Source: Melieria omissa
Lineage: Eukaryota; Arthropoda; Insecta; Diptera; Ulidiidae
Length of the DNA stretch: 64,000 bases
Assembly: GCA_963971225.1 (NCBI GenBank)
Contig: OZ020267.1
Location: 84,991,648-85,055,647, forward strand
Direction: 5' to 3'
A program made the position numbers and the translations under genes. This document shows, in pieces, positions 10,360 through 21,952 of this stretch. Under the pieces are notes generated by a model. The model saw only the letters and a list, made by a program, of their open reading frames with translations. It searched no databases and was not told the DNA's origin. How positions within the stretch are numbered: the first letter of the stretch is position 1; each line of letters begins with the position of its first letter.

Positions 10360-11315
10360 TTACAATGAATCTTCTTTTAGCTTATCATCTAAAAGTTCAT
10401 AATCTGTACATTCATCGCTTAAATTATCATCATTCGTGTTGCCTTCTGAGTCCGTTTCAACTGATCTACCTTGAGGTTCCAACCATTTTCTCATTCTGGA
10501 CGAATCAATTACATTGTATATGGCATCTGAGTAACCTGACAATTTTCAACATCCGTAACAACATAACGATCATGACCTAATTGCTTACGAACTACATAAG
10601 GGCCTCTGTACTTCTGAATTAACTTCTTATTTTTCCCTATCGTAGTTTCTACATTTTTAATCACAACCAAATCTCCTGGTTCAAATTGTTTCGCTGGCCT
10701 ATGGCTCCTCTCATAATATTTCTGATTGTACAACTGAGACTTCTGTATTGCAAGCTCTGCCTGCAACTTATTCCGGACAAATCAACTTCTTCTCTTGAAT
10801 ACATATCATGCAAATACTCTGTTAATTCATCAACTACTTTGCCGCGCTGCTCAACGCCAAAAAGCAACTTACTAGGCGTCTTCTTTGTAGCACAGTGTAC
10901 AGTATTATTCATTGCAAACTCGAGATCCGTCAATTTCTGTTTCCAATCTATATGGTTTATGGGTTCAGTCGTTTTGGCCAATATTGCTTTCAACACCCGA
11001 TTCACCCTCTCAACCTGACCATTCGACTGTGGTGAAGCCACCGCATTCAAAATATGTATAATGTTATTGTCCCCGCAAAAATCCCTAAACTCCAATGACG
11101 TAAAAGCGGTGCCACGATCATCTACAATTCTTCTGGGACGACTGTATTCAACAAAATATATCTTTAACGCACAAATTGATTCTTTCGCACAAACAATTCT
11201 TTTTGACAAACTTTGTGAAAGCATTAATCACCACGAACACATGCTTATGCTTTGAGTTCACACCCTCCAATGGCCCGAAATGGTCAATGTGCACTGTATC
11301 GAACGGCTCTGGCTT
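10360..11315 (-). pseudogene. pol: gypsy D integrase catalytic core and C-terminus
   Basis: The minus strand resumes the integrase after the hAT-like insertion. It shows VHIDHFGPLEG (first catalytic Asp region), DRGTAFTS (second Asp), and the SPQSNGQVERVNRVLK block with the catalytic Glu. A C-terminal DNA-binding tail follows (FEPGDLVVIKN, KYRGPYVV). The reading is split over at least three frames: the 11224-10661 frame, then 10766-10509, then 10542-10360. The integrase would join the cDNA to host DNA, but this copy is disabled by frameshifts and the insertion. Confidence 0.8.
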
Positions 11316-11323
11316 CTTTGGAA

Positions 11324-13038
11324 CAGTGCTGCCGTTTTCAATTTTGCTTCAGTAGCACATGTTATGATTTTTGGGTAGTATTTATGGACTTTAAGTAGTA
11401 CACATGCATATTTTCATCACAGTGTAAAAAATCGCAAGGATTCATCAACTACTAAATCAAATACTAAGTTTCAAAACACATTACCAATTTGATTTATAAA
11501 AAAGTGAAAAAAGTGAAAAAGAAACAATGTAATTCAGTTACAAAAGTCATATAAACAAACTTTTTTATGTTTTTATTATATACTAATAGTAATTTGTTTG
11601 GTGGCAAAGCAATAATCGCTTAAGCGATAATCGTTTTTGACCACAGATTTATTAATACTTTTTCGATGGACTTCAACGGAAAAAATTTATTAAGCTTTGA
11701 TAAAATACTTAATCTTAACCAAAATGTACTTTATATAATAGTGGGATTACATATTGCTGAAATTTTGCTCATATAAGGCAAAAACTGGCAACATCTTTTG
11801 AACAATATAGTAGCTTAATATTTGCATATCTAGAATACGTACAAGTTCTTGCCTAATTCAGACCAACTTATAACTATTTGTCTACGGATATACTCTAAAA
11901 ACCCCATTTTGAAGATATTTTTATAAAAAAAATAAAGGAAAATATGCCGCAACTTGTTTTTATAGGTTTTTTGGTAGTCGGGTTTTAAAATACCTGAAGT
12001 TTAAAATTCCATAACAATAATTATGTGTTATTAGAATTTTTTATTAGTATCGAATATCGTTCGAATATTACTTTTAGCAATTCAAGCAAACAGACAAGAG
12101 AAACCAATCAACAGAAAAAAAACGAAACACGACGAACAATATTGAAATTTAAATAATAATTTCTATGCACTGGTTGAATAAAAATGCCAAGCCCAAGAGA
12201 AATCGAACGATTGTATAAACTTTTATCAGCATATTTCAATGATTGCGAATTACACGTTTCATCTCAGTTTAATTTTTCTGACTTGTCGACGTCCCAACAA
12301 CCACTTTATTGTCTTTATCAAATTTTAAAAGATTCCTACAAGAATATGCAAAGTTATTGAGTTATTTTGTATTTAAATACAGTTATATTACTTTATGTAT
12401 TATTTCATAATTTTCATTTTTGGGTATCGCATCCGTTGCGCTGTTTTCAAAGTTAAACACTATATCAAAAGCTTTTATCATATAATTACAATCCTGTGAA
12501 GTATTGTACGAACAGCATTTGGCAACGCGGTTAAAAAGGTGTAATTGTCACCTTGAAACACAAGTGATAGAGTTGCTCACAAACCAAGGATATTTGATTA
12601 GAAATAAAAAACGGCAAAGACGACTTTTAGAGTCAATGTCGTACATTTGTTATTATTATATTGTAGTTATTGTTAAAATCGGCAGCGTTGATGTAAATTT
12701 CGTCCTTCGGCAATGTTTAGTTCGGTAACATGTTTGTATATTATTTTCTAATAGCCTTACTTAGAATTACGTTGCCACTTTTTTCCCCAAAAAAGGCTCA
12801 AAGTGGAAGCGAAAGGACCATTTTATGTTTTTGGCAAATTGTTTTTTAACATCAAAGCAAAACATAACTTTTATATCGTAATTTTTATATATATTATATT
12901 TATATAAAATTATATATTTTTTATATATAAATTTATATATTTATATTTCAGAAAAATAGTAGTATAATCGACATGTGGGTAGTACAAATGACAAAATAGT
13001 ACTAAAATACTACTATAGTAGTACGTTCGGCAGCTCTG
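11324..13038. mobile_element. hAT-like TIR element in gypsy D integrase
   Basis: The ends are CAGTGCTGCCG at 11324 and CGGCAGCTCTG ending at 13038, flanked by an exact 8 bp duplication CTTTGGAA (11316-11323 and 13039-13046). The 8 bp TSD and CAG ends fit hAT. The 1.7 kb interior is AT-rich and has no transposase. The longest notable frame is a ~58-codon one near 12184-12360 with no recognisable motif. An ATCGCTTAAGCGAT palindrome lies near 11613. Probably non-autonomous. Confidence 0.85.
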
Positions 13039-13046
13039 CTTTGGAA

Positions 13047-13914
13047 TACTATACATATTACGTTCGTTACTTCTAGGCGATGTCGAATAATAAATGCACT
13101 TCAAACAATTTCTAATAAACACATTCAATTTTTCACGCATACGGGGAAACCAATAATGCTTCCGAATCTGATTCGCACATTTGTCAATACCCAAATGACC
13201 ATATTTCTCATGTAACAGTTGCATAATGTTCTCTTCCATCTCACACGGCACATACAACTGTCGACCCTGACCACTGACACGAAAGACCAAACCATTCTCC
13301 AACTCATACCCTGGCACTTCCCCCTGCTCCAATTCCCTCCGCAGTTTACGAATCACGGGATCACGCATCTGTATAATCTGAATGTTCAAATCAACCTCAT
13401 TTTCCTCAATACTACACACAGCTGACAACCGGCTCAATGCATCGACATGCTGCATCTGTTCGCCCTTACGGTGTCGAACCGAAAAATCAAACCCGGCGAC
13501 ACCCAATGTCCATCTGGCAATTCTTGGATTAATTGTCTTCTTATCCAATGTCAAGACCAAAGAGTTGCAGTCAGTCACAATTACAAACGGAATTCCATCC
13601 AACATAGTCCGGAATCTTTCCAATGCATTCACAATTGTCAATGTTTCCAACTCGAAACTGTGATAACGCGACTCCGGATCCGTCGTTGCTTTCGAATAAA
13701 ATGCCACTGGGTGAAACTTGCCGTCATCTTGCTTTTGTAATAGTATAGCACCATAACCACGCGAACTTGCATCCGTATGCAACTCCGTCTCCCGCCATGG
13801 ATCAAAGACACACAGCACAGGGGGCTCAGTAAATTTAGATTTCAAAGTCTCGAACGCATTTCTACATTCTTCTGTCCATTCAAACTTTACATCTTTCCGC
13901 GTCAAGTAACTCAA
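13047..13914 (-). pseudogene. pol: gypsy D RNase H and integrase zinc-binding domain
   Basis: Minus-strand frame with the RT-linked RNase H (ELHTDASSRGYGAILLQ, the first acidic residue in TDAS; VTDCNSLV; DALSRL at the end). It is followed by the integrase HHCC zinc-binding segment (LLHEKYGHLGIDK, then RNCLKCI). The frame reads into the hAT-like element, where it ends artefactually at 12910. Between this frame and the RT (13915-13951) there is a frameshift. Confidence 0.85.
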
Positions 13915-13951
13915 TGGGCGCGCAATCTGAGAAAAATTATATAGAAAACGT

Positions 13952-14806
13952 CTAAAATATATAAAAAAGACCCACCGCCCTCTGCACCTCCTTTGTGTTG
14001 GTAAGTACTGCGTAATTTTTTATCGCTACCAAATGATCTTCATTCGGACAAATCCCCTGTTCACTCACAAAATTGCACTTTCTCAGATTCAAGCACAATC
14101 CAGCCCCTGACAACAATTTCAGAACTTCTGCCAAAATCACATAATGTTCCTCAATAGTCTTTGTGGCAATGTTAATATCATCTAAATACACTACAATCCT
14201 CTTCGCATCAATCAACGGCCGCAATACTAAATTAATAAACCGCTGGAACACGGGTGGAGCATTAGTCAAACCGAATGGCATAAACCGATACTCGTATTGT
14301 CCCATCGGAGTCACAAACGCAGTTAACGGCATCGATTCTTCATGCATCGGCACCTGGTGAAATCCATTCTTCAAGTCTAACGTGCTGAAGAAACTCTTCC
14401 CACCCAAATACTCAATACAATCCTCAACTAACGGCAATGGATAATGATCCCTGACAGTCAACTTATTCAACGCCCGATAGTCAACACACATTCTTAATTC
14501 ACCATTCTTCTTCCGCACTAACACAATAGGAGACGCGTATGGAGACGCACTTGGCTGAATAATGCCCTGAGTCAATAAATCGTCAATTGTCTTCGGTACT
14601 TCTGTTTTTTCTCTATATGACAACCGGCGCGGACTACTGTACACCGGCGTATCGCTTTTCAGCTGAATTTTCATGCAATAACCATTCAACTTTCCTTTCT
14701 TGTTCTCCATTTTCAAATAATTTTCAAAAATAATTGACTTCAAAGCATGTGCATCTGCTATACACAAGTTTTTATCAACATCAATTAGATCATCAATTTC
14801 GTCCAT
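13952..14806 (-). pseudogene. pol: gypsy D reverse transcriptase
   Basis: Minus-strand frame of 284 codons with the full Ty3/gypsy RT signature: SPIVLVRKKNGELRMCVDYRALN, the FSTLDLKNGFHQVPM block with catalytic Asp, FMPFGLTNAPPVFQRF, and the YLDD catalytic box (VVYLDDINIAT). LLTQGIIQPS precedes. It copies the RNA genome into cDNA in the particle. The frame is bounded by a start Met inside the protease-RT linker and a stop at 13952 just before the RNase H frame, so the original polyprotein is broken. Confidence 0.88.
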
Positions 14807-15450
14807 CTAAGTTCAATCAATATTACTTCATCGTACAAATTCAAGTCCTCTGTTTCAACTAAATTTACAACTCCAATACACGACTCAAGTCGAGTAATTA
14901 CAATTACAGCAATTACATTTACCTCTGCGTCAACTGAATTAATTTCTGACTTGCCATATTTATCATTTAATTTCAATGACTTAACCCTGGTTGAAACTTC
15001 TGTTATCTTAACTACTGGACTCTTTAATAAATTAAACAACTTAAGTGCACTGACATTCGACGGGACTCTATTTTTATTGGCGTTAATAATCTCCAACAGA
15101 GTACATTTATTATATCTCACTGTGTCCATTTGACACAGGCTTATATTCATTGCCTTAAGTAAATCACGTCCAAAAAGTAGGGGCACCACCGCCTCTTCAT
15201 CTGGCAAAACAAACAAATTATGGTTAAATTTACGGTTATCAAACACAATTTTACAAGTCACAAGACCGTACGTACTCAAATTCGTATTACCCATTCCCCG
15301 ATACTCTGTCACAGTCAATTCACCCGTCACTTCAAATGGCACCAGAGAACGCTTATCAAATAAAGCAAAACACGGAATTAATTCAGTGCACTTATTTTGT
15401 TTCAAAAAGGCAACACTTACAAGATTTCGGTGTTTCAGCTGCCGGGCCAA
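14785..15450 (-). pseudogene. pol: gypsy D protease region (degenerate)
   Basis: The frame lies between gag and RT, where the retropepsin belongs. The LLFGRDLL motif near the C-terminal side of the domain and a hydrophobic strand order (LVTCKIVFDN, FVLPDEEAVVPLLFG) fit a gypsy protease. The catalytic Asp-Thr/Ser-Gly triad is not visible, so either that part is in another frame around 15450-15537 or it is lost. The 3' part overlaps the RT frame by a few codons. Confidence 0.55.
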
Positions 15451-15537
15451 ACGTCGGACATACTCTACTTCCGATAATGGCGTCCCTACATCCCACTCTT
15501 CGACCTCTGCTACTGGCTGCTGTTGTTTTGGTAAGGC

Positions 15538-16718
15538 TTACATCTGGGTTTGCGTCTGGTTTAGCGTTGTGTTCTGCGCCCGATTACGACGTAGGCACTG
15601 CTGGCGCATGTGGCCTACTTCATGGCATATGAAACACGAGTTCGGTGGGCGCCGCGGGGCCCCGCACGCACTTTGATAGTGCCCATATTGAAAACAATTG
15701 TAACACCGGACGGCCGACAGATCCGTGACTCTTGCAGCTGTGTTGGCGACTGGCACTGTTGTGTACGACCTCGGCTTGGGCGCGGCACCTGACATGACAC
15801 TGGTTTTCGGCACAATTACTGGCGCAGCTGTCCGACGCTTCTTTTCGTAACGTTCCATTAACTCCTTCAATTCACGCAGTGAAGTGGCACCGTACAGCAT
15901 CGAAACCATATTCGTATCGTCGTTAAGCCCCTCAATGATGATGTCGATTAGGTCCGTTTCTGACACATCGGCACGGCTGGCAATTTTAACAGTATATTGT
16001 CGTGGTGTTTCGTCTGGTCTCAGAACACGGGCGCGTAACTGTTGCAGTACATCTCGAACCGTGAATGTACGACGGTATTCGGTTATGAAAGCCATCCTTA
16101 GCTCACAGTTATATCCGCGAACACGAGTTATATCCGCGAACCGCTTCGCACGCCCAGCCATCAGATGTCGTGCGGCAACCAGCTGGTCTCGCTCACTGCA
16201 CTGGAAAATCTCGAAAACGTTCTCCAAGTTGGCCAACCACTTGCTAACGTCCTGCATATCCGAACCATCGAATTTGCCCATCATCGCGTCCAATACGCCC
16301 AGGTCGATTCTCCGACTCTCGAATTCGTTCAACTCACGCTGCAGCTGGACAAGCTCACGTTTCTTGCGCATGATCGCCAACTGCCGATCCAACTCAGCCT
16401 CTTCAGCCTCAGTACTGGTAACATTTACCACGCTCTCTGCATCAACTGCATCGTCCTCAGCATCTGGCACGTTCACGGGTCACGGGTGGCATCTGTTGTT
16501 TAGTTGTCTGCATACTCTGACCGGCATCTGGCATCTGTTGGCCCGGCGGAGCATCAGGTTCACTATATGCCCTGGCTGCGCTCCCGCTACCTCCGACGCG
16601 ACCCGCCATTGCTTGCTCGTACACCGTCCACAATTGGACCATGGTGGGGTCCTCCTCAAATTCGGCTCCAGCAGCCCGTAGCGCAGCGATAACTGCATTG
16701 CGCGTTAACTTGTTTGCC
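15538..16718 (-). pseudogene. gag: gypsy D gag with two CCHC knuckles
   Basis: The likely start is the Met of MANKLTRNAV (16718). The N-terminal ~85 codons are separated from the 312-codon main frame (16476-15538) by a frameshift inside a small cacgggtcacgggt duplication. The main frame has the retrotransposon Gag core (FDGSDMQDVSKWLANLENVF, LRPDETPRQYTVKI) and two zinc knuckles at the C-terminus: CYNCFQYGHYQSAC and CFICHEVGHMRQQC. Gag forms the particle and packages RNA. The single frameshift is the main visible break. Confidence 0.85.
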
Positions 16719-16795
16719 ATTGGTCCACAATACAAACTTTACAACTTAAAAAAAAAAAAATTCCACTTTTCTTGCTCGAACCCCACACTTGAAAT

Positions 16796-16976
16796 TGTAG
16801 TGAGCGCTGGGACGGTTTCGATTTTCTTTATTTAATCTTTATTCGCGTGTGTCGTCGATGGCGTCACAAAAGTAAAGAGGAGGAACAAGGGACCAGCATG
16901 AACTTAGCTGTTTTTACAAGCCCGAGTTGTAACAGGGTTGCATTCACCATGGCACCACCTCCACCAATACATTACA
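16796..16976 (-). repeat. gypsy D 5' LTR
   Basis: This 181 bp LTR lies upstream of gag in element orientation. The adjacent leader (16740-16795) is short and A-rich. Confidence 0.9.
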
Positions 16977-17461
16977 ATATTTATAAAAATTTTCCGCTTA
17001 TCTGTTTTTGGGTCCCGTGCCCGAGTTTGGGGATCTCCTGCTGGATCTGTGTGTCCGCCGCTGTGCTGCGATGCTGTTGTTGTCTGCGCTGATCTCCTCT
17101 GTTTCTTCAATTTTTTCTGCTTTGTGGGTGTGTTGTTGTTTGATGAGTGCGCGTTTTTGCTCTTGTTTCTGCACTTCACTGCCTTGTCCAATGTTTCGTT
17201 GCACTTTTTTGTTTGCTTGCGTTGTTACTGTTTGTGTGTTATTATTATTTGTTAAATTTTTATTTTGATTTTGCACAATTTTATTTTGTTTGTAGTTTGT
17301 TGAAATTTAAATTTTTGCACTTTAAATTGCTTGAGTTGTTGTGAATTGTGTTTTAAATTTGGAAAATCGTATCACTGTTTGTAATTGTTAATTGCTCAAT
17401 GTTTTTGAAATTGTCTTTGTTCACTATTGTTTATAGTTTTTTGCGATGGCTCGAAGGACCA
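16977..17461 (-). other. BEL-B leader part 2 with primer-binding site
   Basis: Leader sequence next to the 5' LTR. At 17441-17461 the minus strand reads TGGTCCTTCGAGCC directly after the LTR, the same primer-binding-site type as in BEL-A and, with changes, BEL-C. The stretch also shares the 'gggcccagtgcccgag-like' box with BEL-A (30390) and BEL-C (56745). Low-complexity GTT/TTG repeats follow. There is no convincing ORF. Confidence 0.75.
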
Positions 17462-17698
17462 TGTTCGTTTCGCGGCGGAGCGGATAAATAAAACCACAGT
17501 GGAAATTCGGTTTGGGTGTTCTTTATTGAACGACGTTAGAATTACAAGTAACAGAGTGTACACGAAACATTAAACGATACGACCGGCTGAAGCCGGGGAG
17601 CAGAAAATAGGGGGAAAATGAATACAAAAGGAGAAGGAAAGATTGGGATTAGTGATGGGATCGACAGATCACTAAATACAGCACAATACATCTGAACA
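17462..17698 (-). repeat. BEL-B 5' LTR
   Basis: This 237 bp LTR has TG/CA ends and is adjacent to the primer-binding site on one side and TSD GCAAT on the other. It differs from the 3' LTR at about five positions plus one small indel. Confidence 0.9.
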
Positions 17699-17703
17699 GC
17701 AAT

Positions 17704-18128
17704 ATTACCTCAATAACTGTCTGCGCCATTATCCCGTATTAGTTTTCCTGAAATTTAAATTTTCTTTTAACTTGTGTTTTATAAAACTTGTCATTTTTCG
17801 ATTTTAAGTAATTTCCCTCCACTTCACAATTCTCAAGTTTTTTGTATCTGGGTCTTGATTTTCCTGCTTTGTTATTGTCGACATACTTATTCTTGAAGTC
17901 GGACTCGTTCCTGTTATCGTCTCTATTTCTTTTTCCTATTCTTTTTATTTTTTCTTCGTGTACCCTGTTGGCCAGTAATGTGATGTCGTCTCTGCAAACT
18001 GTGTTGGTTAAAAGGTCTATTGGTTTTATTTTTGTTGTAGAATGAATTGTGTTATTGTATGCCATAATGGCTTAAAAAACTTTGTCTTTTAGGTCATCTT
18101 TATTCTCAGGGTCCCCGTTGAAAAGTCT
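17704..18128 (-). pseudogene. pol: errantivirus-like pol (integrase C-terminus) and env start
   Basis: The minus strand encodes the tail of a gypsy-type integrase (MAYNNTIHSTTKIKP, a conserved position), then a basic linker. An in-frame TAA precedes this at about 18078. The pol frame stops near 17739. Immediately after, an env start codon and hydrophobic leader begin and run into the BEL-B insertion site at 17703; the frame appears continuous with 4520. At 18129 the remnant is cut by the next element. The gag and most of pol are absent from the window. Confidence 0.7.
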
Positions 18129-18884
18129 CATATGGGCATCTCCCAGTGGCACGGACGCGACATTCGCACGCTTTCAATTACACCAAAAACAAGAAAGTAA
18201 CACAAAAAGTCTATATGTTTTTTTAGTGTTCTAACGCGCTGAAATAGTGCTACATTTTAGAAATATATTGGAAAAATTTAGTACAACTTAGTACAAAATA
18301 ACAAGCAATTATGCAATGAAACGGACGCGACAAAAAAGAGAAGTTTTTTTGAAGCTCTTATAGAAATATGCAAAATTTAGCGATTTTTGGAAACTTTTTT
18401 TTTATATATATACATGCAAATGAAGGTCAAAGGATAACTTTTCTTCGTAGACTTATGAAATATGAGAATTTTGTCTTACCTTTTTTTAATTAGGTATATC
18501 ATGAATACGGACGCGACATCACGGACGCGACAAATTTTTCCAAGGGTATTTCCCTTATTAAATACAGTAATGGTTTTCATTATAACACTTCAACTTTTAA
18601 TAAAAATAACACATAACAAGTAAAATTCAAGTTACAGCAATCAAAATAAGGAAAAATTAAAGTTAAAAGTTCTTAGTGTGGTTTATTTAATTTTCCTGAG
18701 GAACTCTATTGGAATTAGATCTTGTTTAATATCGCGCACACAGCTCTTACAATCATTAGCAATGCACCTTTCATTCATCACATCGCAGCACACTGGTTGT
18801 AGAAATAATTGATTAAATTAATTAAATTAAATTAATTAACTAGCTGAACATATTTGTACAGTATTTTTCATTAACCCTTTCCGG

Positions 18885-19777
18885 AAATTTGTATGATATA
18901 TCGTACAATTTTTTTTAAAGATTTTTTTTTGACAGCGAACGTTTTTTTATGAAACGGCTTTTAAATTCTTATTAAGTAAGTAGGTTATGTTTTACCATTC
19001 TGTTTGAAAATATAAATCACAATAGGCGATGCGATGCTTCTGCGGAGGAATTTTTAAATATGTAATACTTTTTAGTAGCAAAAGGACAAACAATTTCAAA
19101 GTTTGAATCTCAGTTGATTTATAAAACTTATTAAATTTAACAATTTTTGCTTCTAAATATTTTTCCCGAGCCTTTAAAAAATTGTACGATATATCGTACA
19201 AATGACCACAGTATGATTTATCGTACAAATGGCAGGCAAAGGTTGCAAGTGATGTTAGCATTTTTTTTTAAGTTATGGATTTGGTAACAGAATTTTTCTG
19301 TTTGCTTGAATACCACGCCCATCACTAAATCGTATTACTAGTTAAATTCGACTAATCGACTATTTCTATTCAGAAATAACAATCACTTAACGATTTTGTG
19401 TTTCACTGGGTAGACACAGATTATGTAAGGTTAGACATGAGTACTTGCCACTCCCACTACGATAATAAGAATTGGCTATATTCGGTATCTTTTTACAAAG
19501 CTATATGGTGTTTAGTTGATTCTGTGTTTTATTGAGGGGAAAAGGGCTTTGCAACAGCAATAACGGTTTTATAAGGCCTGATAGATGTTACTCAATTGTT
19601 TAAATAGTTATAATTTATATAGTTTTCGATCAAAATGAAATCACGTTTTGATTTTTGTTGTTAAATTTATATTTTCTTATCAAATAAACCAATGAATTGT
19701 TCATAAAATTAAAAAAAACGAAAAAAGTTTAATGCATTTTTACTCCTTTGCGGACCATTGTACGATATATCGTACAA
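18885..19777. repeat. palindromic TTGTACGATATATCGTACAA boxes
   Basis: The 20 bp perfect palindrome occurs near 19180 and 19757, with near-copies at about 18890 (gtatgatatatcgtacaa) and 19212 (tatgatttatcgtacaa). The first and last follow CCTTTCCGGA / CCTTTGCGGA boxes, and near 18872 the preceding text is TTAACCCTTTCC. This resembles the TTAACCC + palindrome arrangement of the TTAA element at 22301. Confidence 0.8.
19300..19560. repeat. degenerate copy of the window's satellite
   Basis: The text 'gattctgtgttttattgaggggaaa' and 'cgattttgtgtttcactgggta', spaced about 125 bp apart and linked by CCACGCCC/CCACTCCCAC boxes, matches the half-unit of the satellite at 796-2401. A solitary, decayed dimer appears to have been carried in this element. 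Confidence 0.6.
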
Positions 19778-20712
19778 AATTGATGAAGCTGTTATTCTCA
19801 ACCAAAATTATTTTTTTGATATTTTCTTGTATTTTATTGCTAAAATGTTCAATGAGAGTCAATATTTTGAAAAAAAAATTGTATCAAGAAATGCGGAAAT
19901 TTACCGGAAATCGAATAACAATCGAATCGATTCAGAGCTTCCGGTTACGGACGCGACAAATTTTAAACACCCATAAAATGTTTTTCCGATTTTGCCGGGA
20001 ACCAATTATTATATTTTCCTAACGGGAACAATGCACCTATTTAAAAACTGACAGCTACTTGCATTTGAAAAGTTTGTCCACTAATGGGAACAACTAATAA
20101 GGTTTTTTGGGCACGGACGCGACAATAGGATACAGGAAGAAGCAAACTAAAAAAACTTCCGTTCTTCGAACTCCACGTTCTCTCGCTTTCTCTAATACAT
20201 AAGATTGTTGTTAGTAGAAAACTTTTGCATTACAAGAAAAATATAATATTACTTGAATAAGATAAAAACGGAAAGACAAACTGTGCATATAATTCGTCAA
20301 AAGGCTCAGAAAAATTTTTTTTTTCTTTTAAAGTAGTATATTTCGGTCAAAAATTAAAAAAAATTAAAAATTCTTTTACATTTATAAAATATAGATATTT
20401 AAGCTGTATTATTGGATAATAAAAAGTTTTTCTGAGCAATTTGAATTTTTCACTCGTGGTGGACCTTTTTTGGGAGATGCCCATATGTCTAGAAATAGGT
20501 TTGAAATCTAAATATATCAATGACAGGGTCACCTTAACTCGGAATGTCAAAATATTTGATCAAATCAGAGATTATAAGAATTTATTTATTTATTTTATTT
20601 GTTACGGTTTTACAAACCTAATTCAAAATACCTTAATATTAAATAACAATTTGCAATATTACATAACACTAGGCAATACAGATTAACTACAGAAATATAA
20701 AAATATGTACTA

Positions 20713-21952
20713 CAGGGTTTTCCAACAAGAGGTGTTATTTTGGTATTCAAAGAAAAATGCCATTTTTTGAGATCAATGATCGGATGTTTATTTCATAATA
20801 AAGAGGAAGGTATGCCGTTAATAATGAAAAACAACATCAGCCAAATGGCCACCACGACCACGCTTACAGGACCATATCCTTTTCATGAAATTTTCCATAA
20901 CCAAATCGCAAAGTGGCTGCCCTATGTTCTCGATAGCCTCACGAATTCTATCTTTGAGGTCTTGAATCGACGCTGGGCTGTTGGCGTACACATTATCTTT
21001 CACGTGGCCCCAAAGGAAGAAGTCGCAAGGTGTTAAATTACAAGATCTCGGTGTCCAATTGTGATCACCTCTTCCAGAGATAACACGGTTCGGAAACTTT
21101 CCCCTAAAAGAGCAATGGTTTCGTTGCTTGTGTGGCACGTAGCGCGATCAATACCATCCAACTCCGATCATAAAAAATCATTAATCATCTCTCGATAGCG
21201 CAATCCATTCACCGTAACTGTTGATCCAACCTCATTTTCGAAAAAGTAAGGTCCAATGACCCCGCCGGACCATAAACCGCACCAAACAGTCACACGTTGA
21301 GGATGGAGAGGTTTCTCAACAATAACTCTTGGGTTTTCCGAGCCCCAGATGCGAAAATTTTGCTTGTTGACGTAGCCACCGAGTTGGAAATGGCCCTCAT
21401 CAGTCAAGATGATTTTTCGATGGAATTCTGGATCATTTTCATGCATTTCAAGGACCCAATCAGCAAAGACACGACGTTGTTGATGATCGGTCGGCTTGAG
21501 TTCTTGTGTTAACTGAACTTTATAAGCTTAAGACCCAAGTCTTTATGCAAAATACGGTGTAATGACGTTTTTGGAATGCCCAATTCCAAAGAACGACGAG
21601 GAATCGACAAACCTGGGTTTTCTTCAACACTTTGGACTACAGCAGCAATATTCTCAGTTGTTCTTGAGCTTGTCCCAACAGCTCGAATTTTTCCACCAAT
21701 TTCTGTATTGCGGTCCGACAAGGTGCTTCACGACGACCCAAAAATGCTTTAATTTTGCGAACTGTGACTGCAAGATTTTCACCATTTTTGTAGTGAATTT
21801 GAATAATTTCAATGAGTTGTTGAAGCGTGTATCGTTCCATTTCTAGTAATGGCGTAGTTTCTACTTGTCAAATGTCAAAGAATAAAAGCTTCAAAAGTGA
21901 CAGCTACCGAAATACCGGGTGATTCAAAATAACACCTCTTGTTGGAAAACCT
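20713..21952 (-). mobile_element. mariner-superfamily element with broken transposase
   Basis: Termini (CA)GGGTTTTCCAACAAGAGG at 20713 and its complement ending at about 21952 are flanked by TA. The minus-strand transposase is spread over four frames: helix-turn-helix N-terminus (21840-21637, 21721-21509), first Asp in ILTDEGHFQLGG and the WCGLWSGGVIGPYFF block (21446-21168). After a disrupted middle-Asp region come the NWTPRSCNLTPCDFFLWG box with the third Asp and the C-terminus (21138-20818). The LTPCDFFLWG spacing suggests a DD41D/rosa-type relative; that detail is tentative. It is inactive through frameshifts. Confidence 0.82.

Larger units (their letters stand above)
10140..16976 (-). 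mobile_element. Ty3/gypsy element D inserted in the BEL-B leader
   Basis: Two 181 bp LTRs (TGTAGTGAGC ... ATTACA) at 10140-10320 and 16796-16976 differ at only about two positions. ATAT flanks both, a 4 bp TSD. On the minus strand the internal region holds gag, protease, RT, RNase H and integrase in the Ty3/gypsy order, with several frameshifts and a hAT-like insertion in the integrase N-terminus. The few LTR differences imply a fairly recent insertion compared with the host BEL. No env gene is visible: integrase ends near the 3' LTR. Confidence 0.93.
4521..17698 (-). mobile_element. BEL/Pao element B (whole element, with nested insertions)
   Basis: The LTRs (about 235 bp, TG...CA) are at 4521-6867 (split by a Transib element) and 17462-17698. 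GCAAT lies just outside both (4516-4520 and 17699-17703), a 5 bp TSD. The coding strand is minus, shown by gag/protease homology and by a primer-binding site next to the right LTR. The inserted host is the errantivirus env. Inside are a Transib in the 3' LTR, a mariner fragment in gag, and Ty3/gypsy element D in the leader. Gag lacks its N-terminus (leader is fused to gag near 9800) and pol is reduced to short fragments, so the copy is non-autonomous. Confidence 0.9.
18135..20481. mobile_element. TIR element with ACGGACGCGAC motif clusters
   Basis: Ends GGCATCTCCCA (18135) and TGGGAGATGCC (ends 20481) are inverted, and CATATG lies outside both (18129-18134, 20482-20487). Read as a 6 bp TSD this gives an 11 bp TIR; alternatively the TIR is 17 bp with TSD TCT. 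The interior has no transposase. It carries six ACGGACGCGAC motifs (near 18153, 18322, 18505, 18519, 19945, 20113), clustered toward the two ends, and several gtacgatatatcgtac palindromes. I cannot assign a superfamily. Confidence 0.55.

Noticed and set aside
15884..16681. 265-codon plus-strand frame in gypsy D
   Set aside because: It is antisense to the gag frame with two CCHC knuckles. Ser/Arg-rich antisense text is typical of such shadows.
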